The translations under genes and the position numbers were made by a program. Of a stretch of 31,908 nucleotides of DNA, positions 6,729 through 14,329 are shown one piece after another; the stretch's first letter is position 1; each line of letters opens with the position of its first letter. Origin of the DNA: Fimbriimonadales bacterium (lineage in GTDB: Bacteria; Armatimonadota; Fimbriimonadia; Fimbriimonadales; GBS-DC); assembly GCA_026416655.1 (NCBI GenBank), contig JAOAES010000267.1, positions 1 to 31,908 on the forward strand, written 5' to 3'. The notes below the pieces were generated by a model. That model did no database searches, was not told where the DNA came from, and was given only the letters and a program-made list of their open reading frames with translations.

Positions 6729-7940
6729 ATGCCTATGCACAGGCTGCTTTCGGAACGGGCGCGGCAGGCGCAGCCGTCGCCGACTCTCGCGCTTACCGCT
6801 CGGGCGCAAGAACTGCGACAGCAGGGCGTCGATGTGTTAAGCTTTACGGCAGGCGAACCTGATTTCGACACCCCCGAATTCGCCAAAACAGGCGCGCTGG
6901 AGGCGATTCATGCTGGCTATACGAAATATACTCCGACGCCTGGCATCCTGCCCCTGCGTGAGGCGATTAGCGAGAAGTTCGAACGCGAGAACGGGTTGCG
7001 CTATGCGCCTGACCAGATTGTGGTCTCCTGCGGCGCGAAGCATTCACTGTTCGGGGTGTTCATGGCGATTTTAGACCCCGGTGACGAGGTGATTATCCCT
7101 ACGCCGTGCTGGGTCTCGTATCCCGAGCAGGTGAAGCTGATGGGGGCGACGCCCGTCTTCGTGCCTGCTGACGAATCCACCGACTTTTTGCCAGAATACG
7201 ATGCACTCCGTCGCGCGATTACGAAACGCACCAAAGCGATTGTGTTGAACACCCCTTGCAACCCGACGGGCGCCGTGTTTGGCAGGCGACACCTCAAGGA
7301 GATTGCCTCCCTCGCGCTCACCCATGACTTGTGGATTGTCGCCGACGAGATTTATGAACATCTAACCTACGACGGCTATCGGCACGAGAGCATTGGCGCA
7401 CTGAGCAAAGAGGTGCTGAACCGCACGATTACGGTGAACGGCGTTTCCAAAAGCTTCGCCATGACAGGCTGGCGGATTGGATATCTCGGCGCGCCCCCCG
7501 AGGTCGCCCGCGCTGTGAGCCGACTTCAGGACCAGATGACCTCCAACGCCTGCACGATTGCGCAGTATGCCGCCCTCGCCGCGCTGCAAAACGCCGACGA
7601 CACATGGTACGAATCCATTCGCGCCACTTTTGACCGTCGCCGACGACTGATGGTGGACGGGCTGAGCAGCATCGATGGATTGGAGTGCTGGACGCCGCGC
7701 GGGGCGTTCTACGTCTATGTGAATGTGCGAGGTCTCATCGGGCGGCGCGCCGCCGAGCGCACGCTCGAATCGTCGGCAGATGTCGCGGAGTTCCTGCTGT
7801 GTGAAGCGCGCGTCGCGACCGTGCCCGGTGAAGGCTTTTGCGCCCCCGGCTATGTTCGCCTCTCCTACGCTACCGCCGAGGCGATTATCCAGGCAGGTAT
7901 CGAGAGGATAGGCGAGGCGGTGGCGAAGCTGGAGTTCTGA
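6729..7940 (+). CDS. PLP-dependent class I aminotransferase (aspartate aminotransferase type)
   Basis: A 403-residue fold-type I aminotransferase, probably transferring amino groups between aspartate (or another amino acid) and 2-oxoglutarate. The family markers are in order: SFTAGEPDFDTP (38-49), SCGAKHSLF, NTPCNPTG (174-181), Asp206 in VADEIYEHL binding the pyridine nitrogen, the PLP Lys241 in NGVSKSFAMTGWRIGY, and a C-terminal YVRLSYA with the substrate-carboxylate Arg. It resembles AspC/AAT of the I-gamma group; the exact substrate cannot be fixed from sequence. There is no ribosome site; the second ATG (6735) is a plausible leaderless start. It lies 123 bases before the rhodanese-MBL gene with no terminator between, so some co-transcription is possible. 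Confidence 0.9.
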   Translation: MPMHRLLSERARQAQPSPTLALTARAQELRQQGVDVLSFTAGEPDFDTPEFAKTGALEAIHAGYTKYTPTPGILPLREAISEKFERENGLRYAPDQIVVSCGAKHSLFGVFMAILDPGDEVIIPTPCWVSYPEQVKLMGATPVFVPADESTDFLPEYDALRRAITKRTKAIVLNTPCNPTGAVFGRRHLKEIASLALTHDLWIVADEIYEHLTYDGYRHESIGALSKEVLNRTITVNGVSKSFAMTGWRIGYLGAPPEVARAVSRLQDQMTSNACTIAQYAALAALQNADDTWYESIRATFDRRRRLMVDGLSSIDGLECWTPRGAFYVYVNVRGLIGRRAAERTLESSADVAEFLLCEARVATVPGEGFCAPGYVRLSYATAEAIIQAGIERIGEAVAKLEF

Positions 7941-7946
7941 AACTCT

Positions 7947-8031
7947 GAGAGTCCCGACCTCCCTGAGGGGCGTGAATCCTCTCGCGCATCCAACGCCTCT
8001 AACCACACGGAAGCGCAAACGAACCGCTTCC
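7947..8031 (+). promoter_or_regulatory. Possible structured leader of the rhodanese-MBL gene
   Basis: Three inverted repeats can be drawn: GAGAG (7947-7951) with CTCTC (7979-7983), enclosing CCTC (7958-7961) with GAGG (7965-7968), then a separate GGAAGCG (8009-8015) with CGCTTCC (8025-8031). They precede a strong ribosome site. No known riboswitch consensus is recognised, no T-run follows, and no promoter is obvious, so this is tentative. Confidence 0.25.
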
Positions 8032-8063
8032 AAGAAAACTATCCAACAGGGAGGTCTATGGAA

Positions 8064-9227
8064 ATGACGACTATCACCAAAACCGCGATTAGTGTGGCAG
8101 AGCTGGACCAGATGATTGAGCGCGGCGATTCGTTCCTGCTGCTGGATGTGCGCAACCAGGACGAGTTCGACCGCTGGCGGATTGAGGGGCGCAACCCCGT
8201 CGAGACCCTGCATATCCCGTACTTCCAGTTCATAGAGAACGAGGAAGCAAACATCGCCCGCGTGCCGAAAGGCAAGCCTATCGTGGCAGTATGCGCGAAG
8301 GGCGGTTCGTCGGAGTATGTGGCGAACTTGCTGCGCGAGCGCGGCTACGAGGCGATGAACCTTGAGGGCGGCATGGTCGCGTGGGGCAACTACTATCGCA
8401 TCCGCCGCATCGAAGAGGTTAAGGATGTCGCGCTGTATCAGATTATGCGCCTTGCACGCGGCGACCTTGCCTACGCCGTCGTGAGCAACGGTAAGGGCAT
8501 CCTGATTGACCCAACACGCCACACCGAGCAGTACACCAACCTCGCCGAGCGTGAGGGCTTCGAAATCGTGGCGATCTTCGACACGCACGCCCACGCCGAC
8601 CACATCAGCGGCGGTCCGAAACTCGCCAAGGAACTCGGCGTGCCCTACTTCCTGCACCCGTACGACGGCATCCATCCCATCGACATGCTGCCCGCCACGA
8701 TCGAGTATGAGTACTTGAAAGATAACTTCACTTTCAAGTTCGGTGACGCAACGCTGAAGGGCATCCACATTCCAGGGCACACGCTGGGCAACATGGCGTT
8801 CCTCGTGAACGACCGCTACCTGTTCACGGGCGACTCCATCTTCATCGTGTCGGTGGCGCGTCCCGACTTGGGCGGGCGCGGGCAGGAGTGGGCGCCCATC
8901 CACTACGAGTCGCTCTACAAGAAGCTGCTCACGCTGCCCGACAGCACGCTGGTGTTCCCCGCGCACTTTGCGACCGCGAGCCGCGAAGGACGACCCGACG
9001 GTACCTTCTACGACACGCTGGGCAACATTAAGCGCAACAACCCGCGTGAGTATCAGGCGAAGAGCAAAGAGGAGTTCATCGAGTTCATGCTCAGCACGCT
9101 GCCTGTGTTCCCGCCGCAGTATGTGGACATCAAGCGCGTGAACGCAGGGCTGCTTGTGCCCGACGAAGAGAAGGCGCAAGAGCTGGAGCTGGGCAAGAAT
9201 GTCTGCGCTCTGGCAGACGCTTACTAA
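8064..9227 (+). CDS. Rhodanese - metallo-beta-lactamase fusion (persulfide dioxygenase-like)
   Basis: The N-terminal domain (about 10-112) is a rhodanese with the active-site loop CAKGGSSE (Cys77, counting from this start). The rest is a glyoxalase-II-type metallo-beta-lactamase with HAHADH (175-180), IPGHTLGNMAF, LFTGDSIF and VFPAHF, as in ETHE1-type persulfide dioxygenases. The ETHE1 class uses one iron to oxidise glutathione persulfide to sulfite, while rhodanese moves sulfane sulfur. Here the rhodanese domain comes first, unlike CstB-type fusions where it follows. Two ATGs are possible: GGGAGG lies nine bases before 8064 but only three before 8058, so 8064 is preferred. The next gene encodes a probable sulfite/sulfate exporter, consistent with sulfide detoxification. 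Confidence 0.88.
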   Translation: MTTITKTAISVAELDQMIERGDSFLLLDVRNQDEFDRWRIEGRNPVETLHIPYFQFIENEEANIARVPKGKPIVAVCAKGGSSEYVANLLRERGYEAMNLEGGMVAWGNYYRIRRIEEVKDVALYQIMRLARGDLAYAVVSNGKGILIDPTRHTEQYTNLAEREGFEIVAIFDTHAHADHISGGPKLAKELGVPYFLHPYDGIHPIDMLPATIEYEYLKDNFTFKFGDATLKGIHIPGHTLGNMAFLVNDRYLFTGDSIFIVSVARPDLGGRGQEWAPIHYESLYKKLLTLPDSTLVFPAHFATASREGRPDGTFYDTLGNIKRNNPREYQAKSKEEFIEFMLSTLPVFPPQYVDIKRVNAGLLVPDEEKAQELELGKNVCALADAY

Positions 9228-9236
9228 GACCCGTTC

Positions 9237-9269
9237 GGTACGACGGCGTCCCCGCCGTCGTACCCTTTT
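9237..9269 (+). terminator. Rho-independent terminator after the rhodanese-MBL gene
   Basis: A perfect twelve-pair stem (GGTACGACGGCG at 9237-9248 with its complement at 9253-9264, loop TCCC) is followed by CTTTT. The top of the stem, GGCGTCCCCGCC, is shared with the repeats at 26263-26384. Confidence 0.75.
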
Positions 9270-9274
9270 CGCGT

Positions 9275-9297
9275 GGCACGGGCATTTCACCCGTGTG
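9275..9297. repeat. Short hairpin repeat (GGCACGG type)
   Basis: CACGGG (9277-9282) and CCCGTG (9290-9295) with a seven-base loop, opening with GGCACGGG. A similar hairpin beginning GGCACGGAC is at 21872-21894. It sits between two terminators. Confidence 0.4.
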
Positions 9298-9329
9298 GTT
9301 GCTTGAGCGAGACGCTCAAGCAACTTTTT
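9298..9329 (+). terminator. Second strong rho-independent terminator upstream of the YeiH-type exporter
   Basis: A perfect twelve-pair stem (9298-9309 with 9313-9324) and a three-base loop AGA are followed directly by five T. It ends only 32 bases before the exporter ATG, so the exporter needs either its own promoter in this short gap or readthrough of two terminators. Confidence 0.8.
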
Positions 9330-9361
9330 ATGCCCTCTCAAACGACAGGAGGTAACCAGAT

Positions 9362-10561
9362 ATGGCAACCCATTCGGTAGAGAAACAAGTAGAAAAACGA
9401 AATATTATTTTGGATGCCCTGCTGGGCGTGCCCGACTGGCAGGGCGTGGTGCGCATATTGCCTGGCTTTCTGCTGGCGGTCGCGATTATGCTGGTCGCGA
9501 TACCGCTCACGAATGTGCTGGGCGCGTGGCTGCTCAGCCTGCAGGGGATTGACCCGACCGGCAAGAAAAGCCCCATTTCCGCCGTGCTGACGGCGATTGT
9601 GATTGGGATTCTGCTGCGCAACCTGCTGCCCCTGCCCAAAGCAATCGAGGACGGCATCAAGTTCAGCACTACCAAAATCCTGCGCTTGGGCATTATTCTG
9701 GTGGGCATCAAGCTGAGCCTGATGGATGTGTTCAAGTTGGGCGTGTGGGGCATCCCTGTGGTGGCGACGGCGATTTTCGGCGGGCTGTGGTTCGTGGCGT
9801 GGTTCAACAAGAAGCTGAACCTGCCTGAGCGACTGGGCACGCTGATTGCCGCAGGTACAGGCATCTGCGGCGTGACGGCGATTGTGTCGGTTGCGCCCGC
9901 GATTAAAGCCGACCAGAAAGAGGTCGCCTACGCCGTCGCGAATATCACGCTGTTCGGGCTGCTGGGGATGTTCCTGTATCCGTACATCGCACCGCACATC
10001 CTGCACACCTCCGAGCAGATTGGGCTGTTCTTGGGCACGGCGGTGCATGAGACCTCGCAGGTGGTGGGCGCGGCGCTCACCTACAAAGAGGTGTTCAACG
10101 ACGAGACTGTGCTGAAAGCCGCTACCGTGACCAAACTTACGCGCAACCTGTTCTTGGCGGTGGTGGTGCCGCTGCTGTCGTATCTGTATCTGCGTCGGTT
10201 GGCGGCGCAGGGCGAGGGCGACGGCGGCAAGATTAGCATCGCCAAGCTGCTGCCCGCGTTCATCTTGGGCTTTATTGCGATGGCGATTTTCCGCTCCATC
10301 GGCGATGCACAGCTGGCAAACGGCTTGGCGTTCGGAATCTGGGACAAGGATGGCTGGAAGGCGTTCACCGACGCTGTGGGCGGGACTTGGGGTTCGCGTG
10401 CGCTGGGCACGGCGATGGCGGCGGTCGGCTTGGCGACCTCGTTCAGCGTGTTCAAGGGCGTCGGGCTAAAGCCGTTCCTCGTGGGCTTGGTGGGCGCGCT
10501 GTTGGTGGGCGTCATCGGCTGGGGCATGGCGCTGCTGCTCGGTGGGTTCGTGAAACTGTAA
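9362..10561 (+). CDS. YeiH/UPF0324-family membrane transporter (putative sulfate/sulfite exporter)
   Basis: A 399-residue polytopic membrane protein with roughly ten or eleven hydrophobic segments. The family blocks LRLGIILVGIKLSLMDVFKLG and AAGTGICGVTAIVSVAPAIKA, GTAVHETSQVVGAA and a C-terminal glycine-rich helix match the YeiH group. Databases name this group putative sulfate exporters, with limited experimental proof. AGGAGG lies eight bases before the ATG. It follows the rhodanese-MBL gene, whose family product is sulfite, so export of sulfite or a related oxyanion is a reasonable inference. A strong double terminator lies between the two genes. Confidence 0.87.
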   Translation: MATHSVEKQVEKRNIILDALLGVPDWQGVVRILPGFLLAVAIMLVAIPLTNVLGAWLLSLQGIDPTGKKSPISAVLTAIVIGILLRNLLPLPKAIEDGIKFSTTKILRLGIILVGIKLSLMDVFKLGVWGIPVVATAIFGGLWFVAWFNKKLNLPERLGTLIAAGTGICGVTAIVSVAPAIKADQKEVAYAVANITLFGLLGMFLYPYIAPHILHTSEQIGLFLGTAVHETSQVVGAALTYKEVFNDETVLKAATVTKLTRNLFLAVVVPLLSYLYLRRLAAQGEGDGGKISIAKLLPAFILGFIAMAIFRSIGDAQLANGLAFGIWDKDGWKAFTDAVGGTWGSRALGTAMAAVGLATSFSVFKGVGLKPFLVGLVGALLVGVIGWGMALLLGGFVKL

Positions 10562-10604
10562 TCAGGCGTGTTTCCGCGTGGGGAAAAGGGGCACGGGGGG
10601 AGGG

Positions 10605-12173
10605 CTACCTTCCCCACCCACCCCCGCCAGGAGTGCGGATGGTTAGCACTGCGCCTGCAGGCACGCGAATCACGCCCTTGCCCAGCTCGGCGTCCACCTC
10701 GCCGTCGATATGTAGTAGGTTCTGTCCGCGCTTGCCCGGCTTGCCCCCCTGCAAACCGTAGGGCGCACGGCGACGCCGCTCGGTTAGCAAAGTCACTGTC
10801 GTTTCCGTGAGGAACTGGTAACTGCGCACGATGCCGTCGCCGCCGCGCCGCTGTCCTGCCCCGCCCGTGCGCTCAGCAATCCGATACTCCAGCACGCGCA
10901 CGGGGTACGCGCTCTCGATGGCTTCGATGGGCGTGTTGCGCGTGTTGGTCATGTGGGTATGGATGGCGGACGCGCCGTCGGCGTCGGGGTGCGCCCCTGC
11001 CCCGCCTGCAAGCGTTTCGTAATAGACGAACGGTCTATTCCGTGTAGGGTCGTAGCCGCCGAACAGGATATTGTTCATCGTGCCCTGCGAGGCGGCAGGG
11101 ATAGCGTCGGGCAACGCCTGCGCCAGCGCGCCCAGCAGGGCGTCCACGAGGCGTTGCGAGGTCTCCACATTTCCCCCAGCGACGGCGGCGGGGAGCTGCG
11201 CGTTTACAATCGTGCCCGGAGGAGCAACCACCTCAATCGGTCGCCAGCAGCCATCGTTAGTGGGCGTGTCGTCGGGCAAGAGACATCGAACCACATAGTA
11301 GCAAGCGGCTCTGGTCACCGCTTCCGGCGCATTCAGCCCGCCTTCGGTCTGCGGTGCGCTGCCCGTGAAATCGAAGCGCACGGTTCCCGGCTCTACAGAA
11401 GGCGCAACGACGCGCACGCGAATCGGTAAATCGCGGTTGCCGCGCCCATCGTCGTCGAGATAATCGGTGAACTCGTACTCGCCGGGTGGAATCTGCTGTA
11501 GCGCGGCGCGAGTGAGCTGCTCGCTGTAGTCCATTAGCATTTCGATCCGCGCTCCCCAGGCTTCCCTGCCCTCGCTTTGTAGCAGTTCCTGCAGGCGGCG
11601 CACGCCGACACGATTCGCGCCGATTTGCGCCATCAGGTCGCCCCACCGTTCATCAGGCGTGCGCACGTTGTGGAGAATAAACTCCACCAGCGCCTCATTC
11701 AACACGCCACTGTCCATCAGTTTCACAGGCGGGATGCGCAGCCCCTCTTCATAGATTTCGCTGGCGAGGGGCATCGAGCCGGGCGTGGATCCGCCCGTGT
11801 CGGCATGGTGGGCGCGGCTCGCCACAAATCCCGCGAGGTCGCCCTCAACAAACACAGGCGCGACGAGCGTCCAGTCGGGTAAGTGCGTGCCCGCGTGATA
11901 GGGGTCGTTTGTGAGAACCATGTCGCCCTCGCGCCACTCGAAACGCGGCAGCAGGTACGCCATCAGGGACGGCATCGCGCCCAGATGGACAGGGATATGC
12001 GCCGCCTGGGCAATCAGCCTGCCCTGCGCATCAAACAGCGCACAGGAGTAGTCCCGCCGCTCCTTGATGTTAGGCGAGCAGGCGGCGTACTCCAGCGTCG
12101 CGCCCATCTCCTCAGGAATCGCGCTCAGCCGCTCATGGTATAGCCAGATATGGGAAGCGTCGTAGGTATGCAT
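10605..12173 (-). CDS. Hydantoinase B / oxoprolinase B-type subunit, encoded alone
   Basis: A 522-residue protein matching the HyuB/oxoprolinase family: NIKERRDYSCALFDAQGRLIAQAAHIPVHLGAMP near the N-terminus, NDPYHAGTHLPDWTLVAPVF, SRAHHADTGGSTPGSMP, GNVETSQRLVDALLGAL, TRNTPIEAIESAYPVRV, and the typical end TPGGGGWG. Length is normal. These enzymes use ATP to open cyclic amides such as hydantoins, 5-oxoproline or carbapyruvate-like lactams, usually as an AB pair. No hyuA is next to it: the exporter converges from one side and a Uma2 gene lies upstream. The A subunit must be elsewhere in the genome if the enzyme is active. The start is taken at the ATG 12173; no good ribosome site is visible. 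Confidence 0.9.
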   Translation of the reverse strand: MHTYDASHIWLYHERLSAIPEEMGATLEYAACSPNIKERRDYSCALFDAQGRLIAQAAHIPVHLGAMPSLMAYLLPRFEWREGDMVLTNDPYHAGTHLPDWTLVAPVFVEGDLAGFVASRAHHADTGGSTPGSMPLASEIYEEGLRIPPVKLMDSGVLNEALVEFILHNVRTPDERWGDLMAQIGANRVGVRRLQELLQSEGREAWGARIEMLMDYSEQLTRAALQQIPPGEYEFTDYLDDDGRGNRDLPIRVRVVAPSVEPGTVRFDFTGSAPQTEGGLNAPEAVTRAACYYVVRCLLPDDTPTNDGCWRPIEVVAPPGTIVNAQLPAAVAGGNVETSQRLVDALLGALAQALPDAIPAASQGTMNNILFGGYDPTRNRPFVYYETLAGGAGAHPDADGASAIHTHMTNTRNTPIEAIESAYPVRVLEYRIAERTGGAGQRRGGDGIVRSYQFLTETTVTLLTERRRRAPYGLQGGKPGKRGQNLLHIDGEVDAELGKGVIRVPAGAVLTIRTPGGGGWGR

Positions 12174-12192
12174 GGCAAAAAGTAACTTGACG

Positions 12193-12271
12193 GAGATTCC
12201 TCGCTGCGCTCAGAATGACAGGCAACACTTAGTGCGCGGGCAGTGTCATTCCGAGCGAAGCGAGGAATCTC
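12193..12271. repeat. Inverted copies of a dispersed GAGATTCCTCGC/GGAATGACA repeat
   Basis: Copy one (12193-12220) reads GAGATTCCTCGCTGCGCTCA then GAATGACA. Copy two (12244-12271) is its near-exact inverse. Together they form a long stem with a loop of about 23 bases. The same unit is widespread between genes of many bacteria. Copy two contains the 3' end and stop codon of the Uma2 gene. Confidence 0.75.
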
Positions 12272-12833
12272 GCTCTGTTGTGAACGCCGCGCCTATCTCT
12301 AATTTCAATCCTGGAAACCGTTTCGGCTCGAATGGTCGAGTGGGCGGCGTTGTGGAAACCAATAGGTAACCATCGGGAGTCCACTGGTACTCCTCCACTA
12401 CCAGCGTTTCGGAGTCGATCAGCCACACCCACGGCACACCTGCACGGCGGTAGGCGTCCAGTTTGTCCACACGATCATAGCTCGCGTTGCTCGGCGAAAG
12501 CACCTCCGCGATGAGGTCGGGCGTCCCCTGAATGTAGCCGCGTGAATAGAGATGAAGATTCTTGGAGGCAAGATATACGATATCGGGACCCACAAGGTCG
12601 CCTGTTGGCAGGTCTACATTGATGTCTGACCACACATCGCCCAGATTCTTCTGGCGCACATAATCCCACAGGTTGTACGCTATCCAGACGACCAGTTTCT
12701 GATGCTCTCCCGTTGGTCGGTTCACCTCGATTGCCTCCCCTTGAATGTAGTCGTAGTAAGGCGGTCCTTCAGGCAGTTGCAGGAACTGCTCTCGGCTCAT
12801 GCGGATACGTTTCTGGGTCAGCGTTGCGGTCAT
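12246..12833 (-). CDS. Uma2-family PD-(D/E)xK restriction-endonuclease-like protein
   Basis: A 195-residue Uma2 (DUF820) protein. The nuclease core is visible as Asp84 in VGPDIVYL, Glu110 in PDLIAEVLSPS and Lys124 in DKLDAYRRAGVPWVWLID, with the N-terminal GEAIEVNRPTGEHQ block. The substrate and role of the family are not established. The last nine codons (ERDSSLRSE and the TGA stop) are encoded by the dispersed repeat at 12244-12271, so the native C-terminus was probably replaced or extended when the repeat landed there. It has its own promoter (TATACT at 12851-12856) and a GGTGAG ribosome site, and is separate from the transporter gene upstream. Confidence 0.87.
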   Translation of the reverse strand: MTATLTQKRIRMSREQFLQLPEGPPYYDYIQGEAIEVNRPTGEHQKLVVWIAYNLWDYVRQKNLGDVWSDINVDLPTGDLVGPDIVYLASKNLHLYSRGYIQGTPDLIAEVLSPSNASYDRVDKLDAYRRAGVPWVWLIDSETLVVEEYQWTPDGYLLVSTTPPTRPFEPKRFPGLKLEIGAAFTTERDSSLRSE

Positions 12834-12850
12834 GCTCTCACCTGCGCGAA

Positions 12851-12856
12851 AGTATA
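12851..12856 (-). promoter_or_regulatory. -10 element of the Uma2 gene
   Basis: TATACT preceded by AGG, seventeen bases before the ATG, with a ribosome site between. It lies just beyond the transporter stop at 12861. Confidence 0.5.
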
Positions 12857-12860
12857 CCTG

Positions 12861-14309
12861 CTAAGGGATACCCAGCCCCCACCGCGCCGTGGTGAGCGTA
12901 ATAGCCGTGACCACCCCGATACAGAACAGGTTCAGCGCGAGTCCCGCCTTCGCCATATCACTGATTTTGATTTCGCCAGAGGCGAACACGATGGCGTTGG
13001 GAGGCGTGGCGACAGGCAGCATGAACGCTGCAGATGCGCCGACGGCGACGGGGATCGCCAGCAAGCGCGGGTCAAGCCCCATCCCGACCGCTGCCGCAGC
13101 CACGACGGGCAGGAAGGTTGCCGTCGTCGCCGTGTTGGAGGTGAGCTCCGTGAGGAAAATAATCAGCGTAGCGACTCCCATCACAATTAACCACAGAGGG
13201 AGCGCACCCATCCCACCTACTGCCGAGCCAATCGCTTTCGCCAGCCCCGTGCTTTCGAAGGCGTTCGCCAGCGCCAGACCGCCGCCGAACAGGATTAACA
13301 CGCCCCACGGAATGCTCTCAGCGGTGCGCCAGTCCAGAATCGGCTTGTAGGGCTTGACGCAGGCGGGCAGGATGAACAGCGCCAACGCCGCGCTCATCGC
13401 GATAAACGAGTCGGATACCGACACGCCTAATGCACTGCCAATCCACTCGCGCCCCAACCAGCCCACGACGGCATACAGGAACACCCCCGCCACACACTTT
13501 TCCGCAAGACTCCACCGCCCTGCCCCTCCGAGTTGCCCATGTAGAGCAACTTGAGGCGCACTAAAGTTAAGGTTTTTGCACGAAAATTGTACTCGCGTCA
13601 GCCAGAACCATGTGAACGGCAACATCAGCCCCACAAAAGGCAATCCCACGCTCAGCCAGTTCAGCATATTCAATGAAAAGTTGTAGTTCTCGCTCAGGAA
13701 GCCCGCCAACAGCGCGTTCGGCGCAGTGCCAATCAGCGTACCGACGCCTCCTATGGACGCTGAATACGCCACACCCAGCATCAGCGCAAGGGTGAAGTTG
13801 TGGGTTTCTTTGCTGCCACACGCACTGCGCGCCCACTCCACTACCGAAAGCGCGACAGCGAACATCATCATCGCCGTTGAGGTGTTGTTGATCCACATCG
13901 AGGTGAACGCCGTCGCTGCCATAAAGCCTGCCACCATTCCACCGGGCGTACGCCCTAACCAGCGCACGATGCGCAACGCCATCCGCTCGTGCAGACGTGC
14001 CGCTTGCATCCCCTGCGCGATAATAAATCCCCCAAGGAACAGAAAGATAATCGGGTCGGCGTAGCGTGCTGCGACCTGTTTCTCGTCCCCAATCCCATTC
14101 AGCGGCATCCAAACCAGCGGCAGTAATGCCGTCGCGGGGATGGGCACGCATTCGGAGAACCACCATGTCGCCATCCAGAGGGTTAGCCCCACTAAACGCC
14201 ACGCTTCGGGCGTAAGCGTTTCGGGTGGAGAAACAAGGAGCGGAGCAACACCAAATACCGGCCCTAAAGCAAGAGCAATCCATCGCGCCAGCGCGGCAGA
14301 GCGTTTCAT
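12861..14309 (-). CDS. DASS/SLC13-family anion transporter
   Basis: A polytopic membrane transporter of the divalent anion:sodium symporter family, moving dicarboxylates, sulfate or similar anions. Both family SNT-type motifs are present: WINNTSTAMMM in the first half and ELTSNTATTATFLPV in the second. GGVGTLIGTAPNALLAGFL and PVATPPNAIVFASG, the matching re-entrant hairpin segments, are also there. The 482-residue length from the ATG at 14309 is typical. A longer reading from 14366 would overlap cdsA by 37 bases and add a non-hydrophobic tail; I prefer the shorter, though the ribosome site is weak for both. It is the third gene after nfeD and cdsA, so co-transcription is likely. The substrate cannot be deduced. 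Confidence 0.9.
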   Translation of the reverse strand: MKRSAALARWIALALGPVFGVAPLLVSPPETLTPEAWRLVGLTLWMATWWFSECVPIPATALLPLVWMPLNGIGDEKQVAARYADPIIFLFLGGFIIAQGMQAARLHERMALRIVRWLGRTPGGMVAGFMAATAFTSMWINNTSTAMMMFAVALSVVEWARSACGSKETHNFTLALMLGVAYSASIGGVGTLIGTAPNALLAGFLSENYNFSLNMLNWLSVGLPFVGLMLPFTWFWLTRVQFSCKNLNFSAPQVALHGQLGGAGRWSLAEKCVAGVFLYAVVGWLGREWIGSALGVSVSDSFIAMSAALALFILPACVKPYKPILDWRTAESIPWGVLILFGGGLALANAFESTGLAKAIGSAVGGMGALPLWLIVMGVATLIIFLTELTSNTATTATFLPVVAAAAVGMGLDPRLLAIPVAVGASAAFMLPVATPPNAIVFASGEIKISDMAKAGLALNLFCIGVVTAITLTTARWGLGIP

Positions 14310-14329
14310 CAGCCAAGAAGATTCGACGC

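Noticed and set aside
7362..9368. A 668-codon open frame on the minus strand opposite the aminotransferase and rhodanese-MBL genes
   Set aside because: It is an antisense shadow of two well-supported plus-strand genes; its translation is rich in Arg, His and Val with no recognisable motif.
9362..10561. Sulfite exporter TauE instead of YeiH
   Set aside because: The length, helix pattern and blocks such as AAGTGICGVTAIVSVAPAIKA match the YeiH group, not the smaller TauE/SafE proteins.
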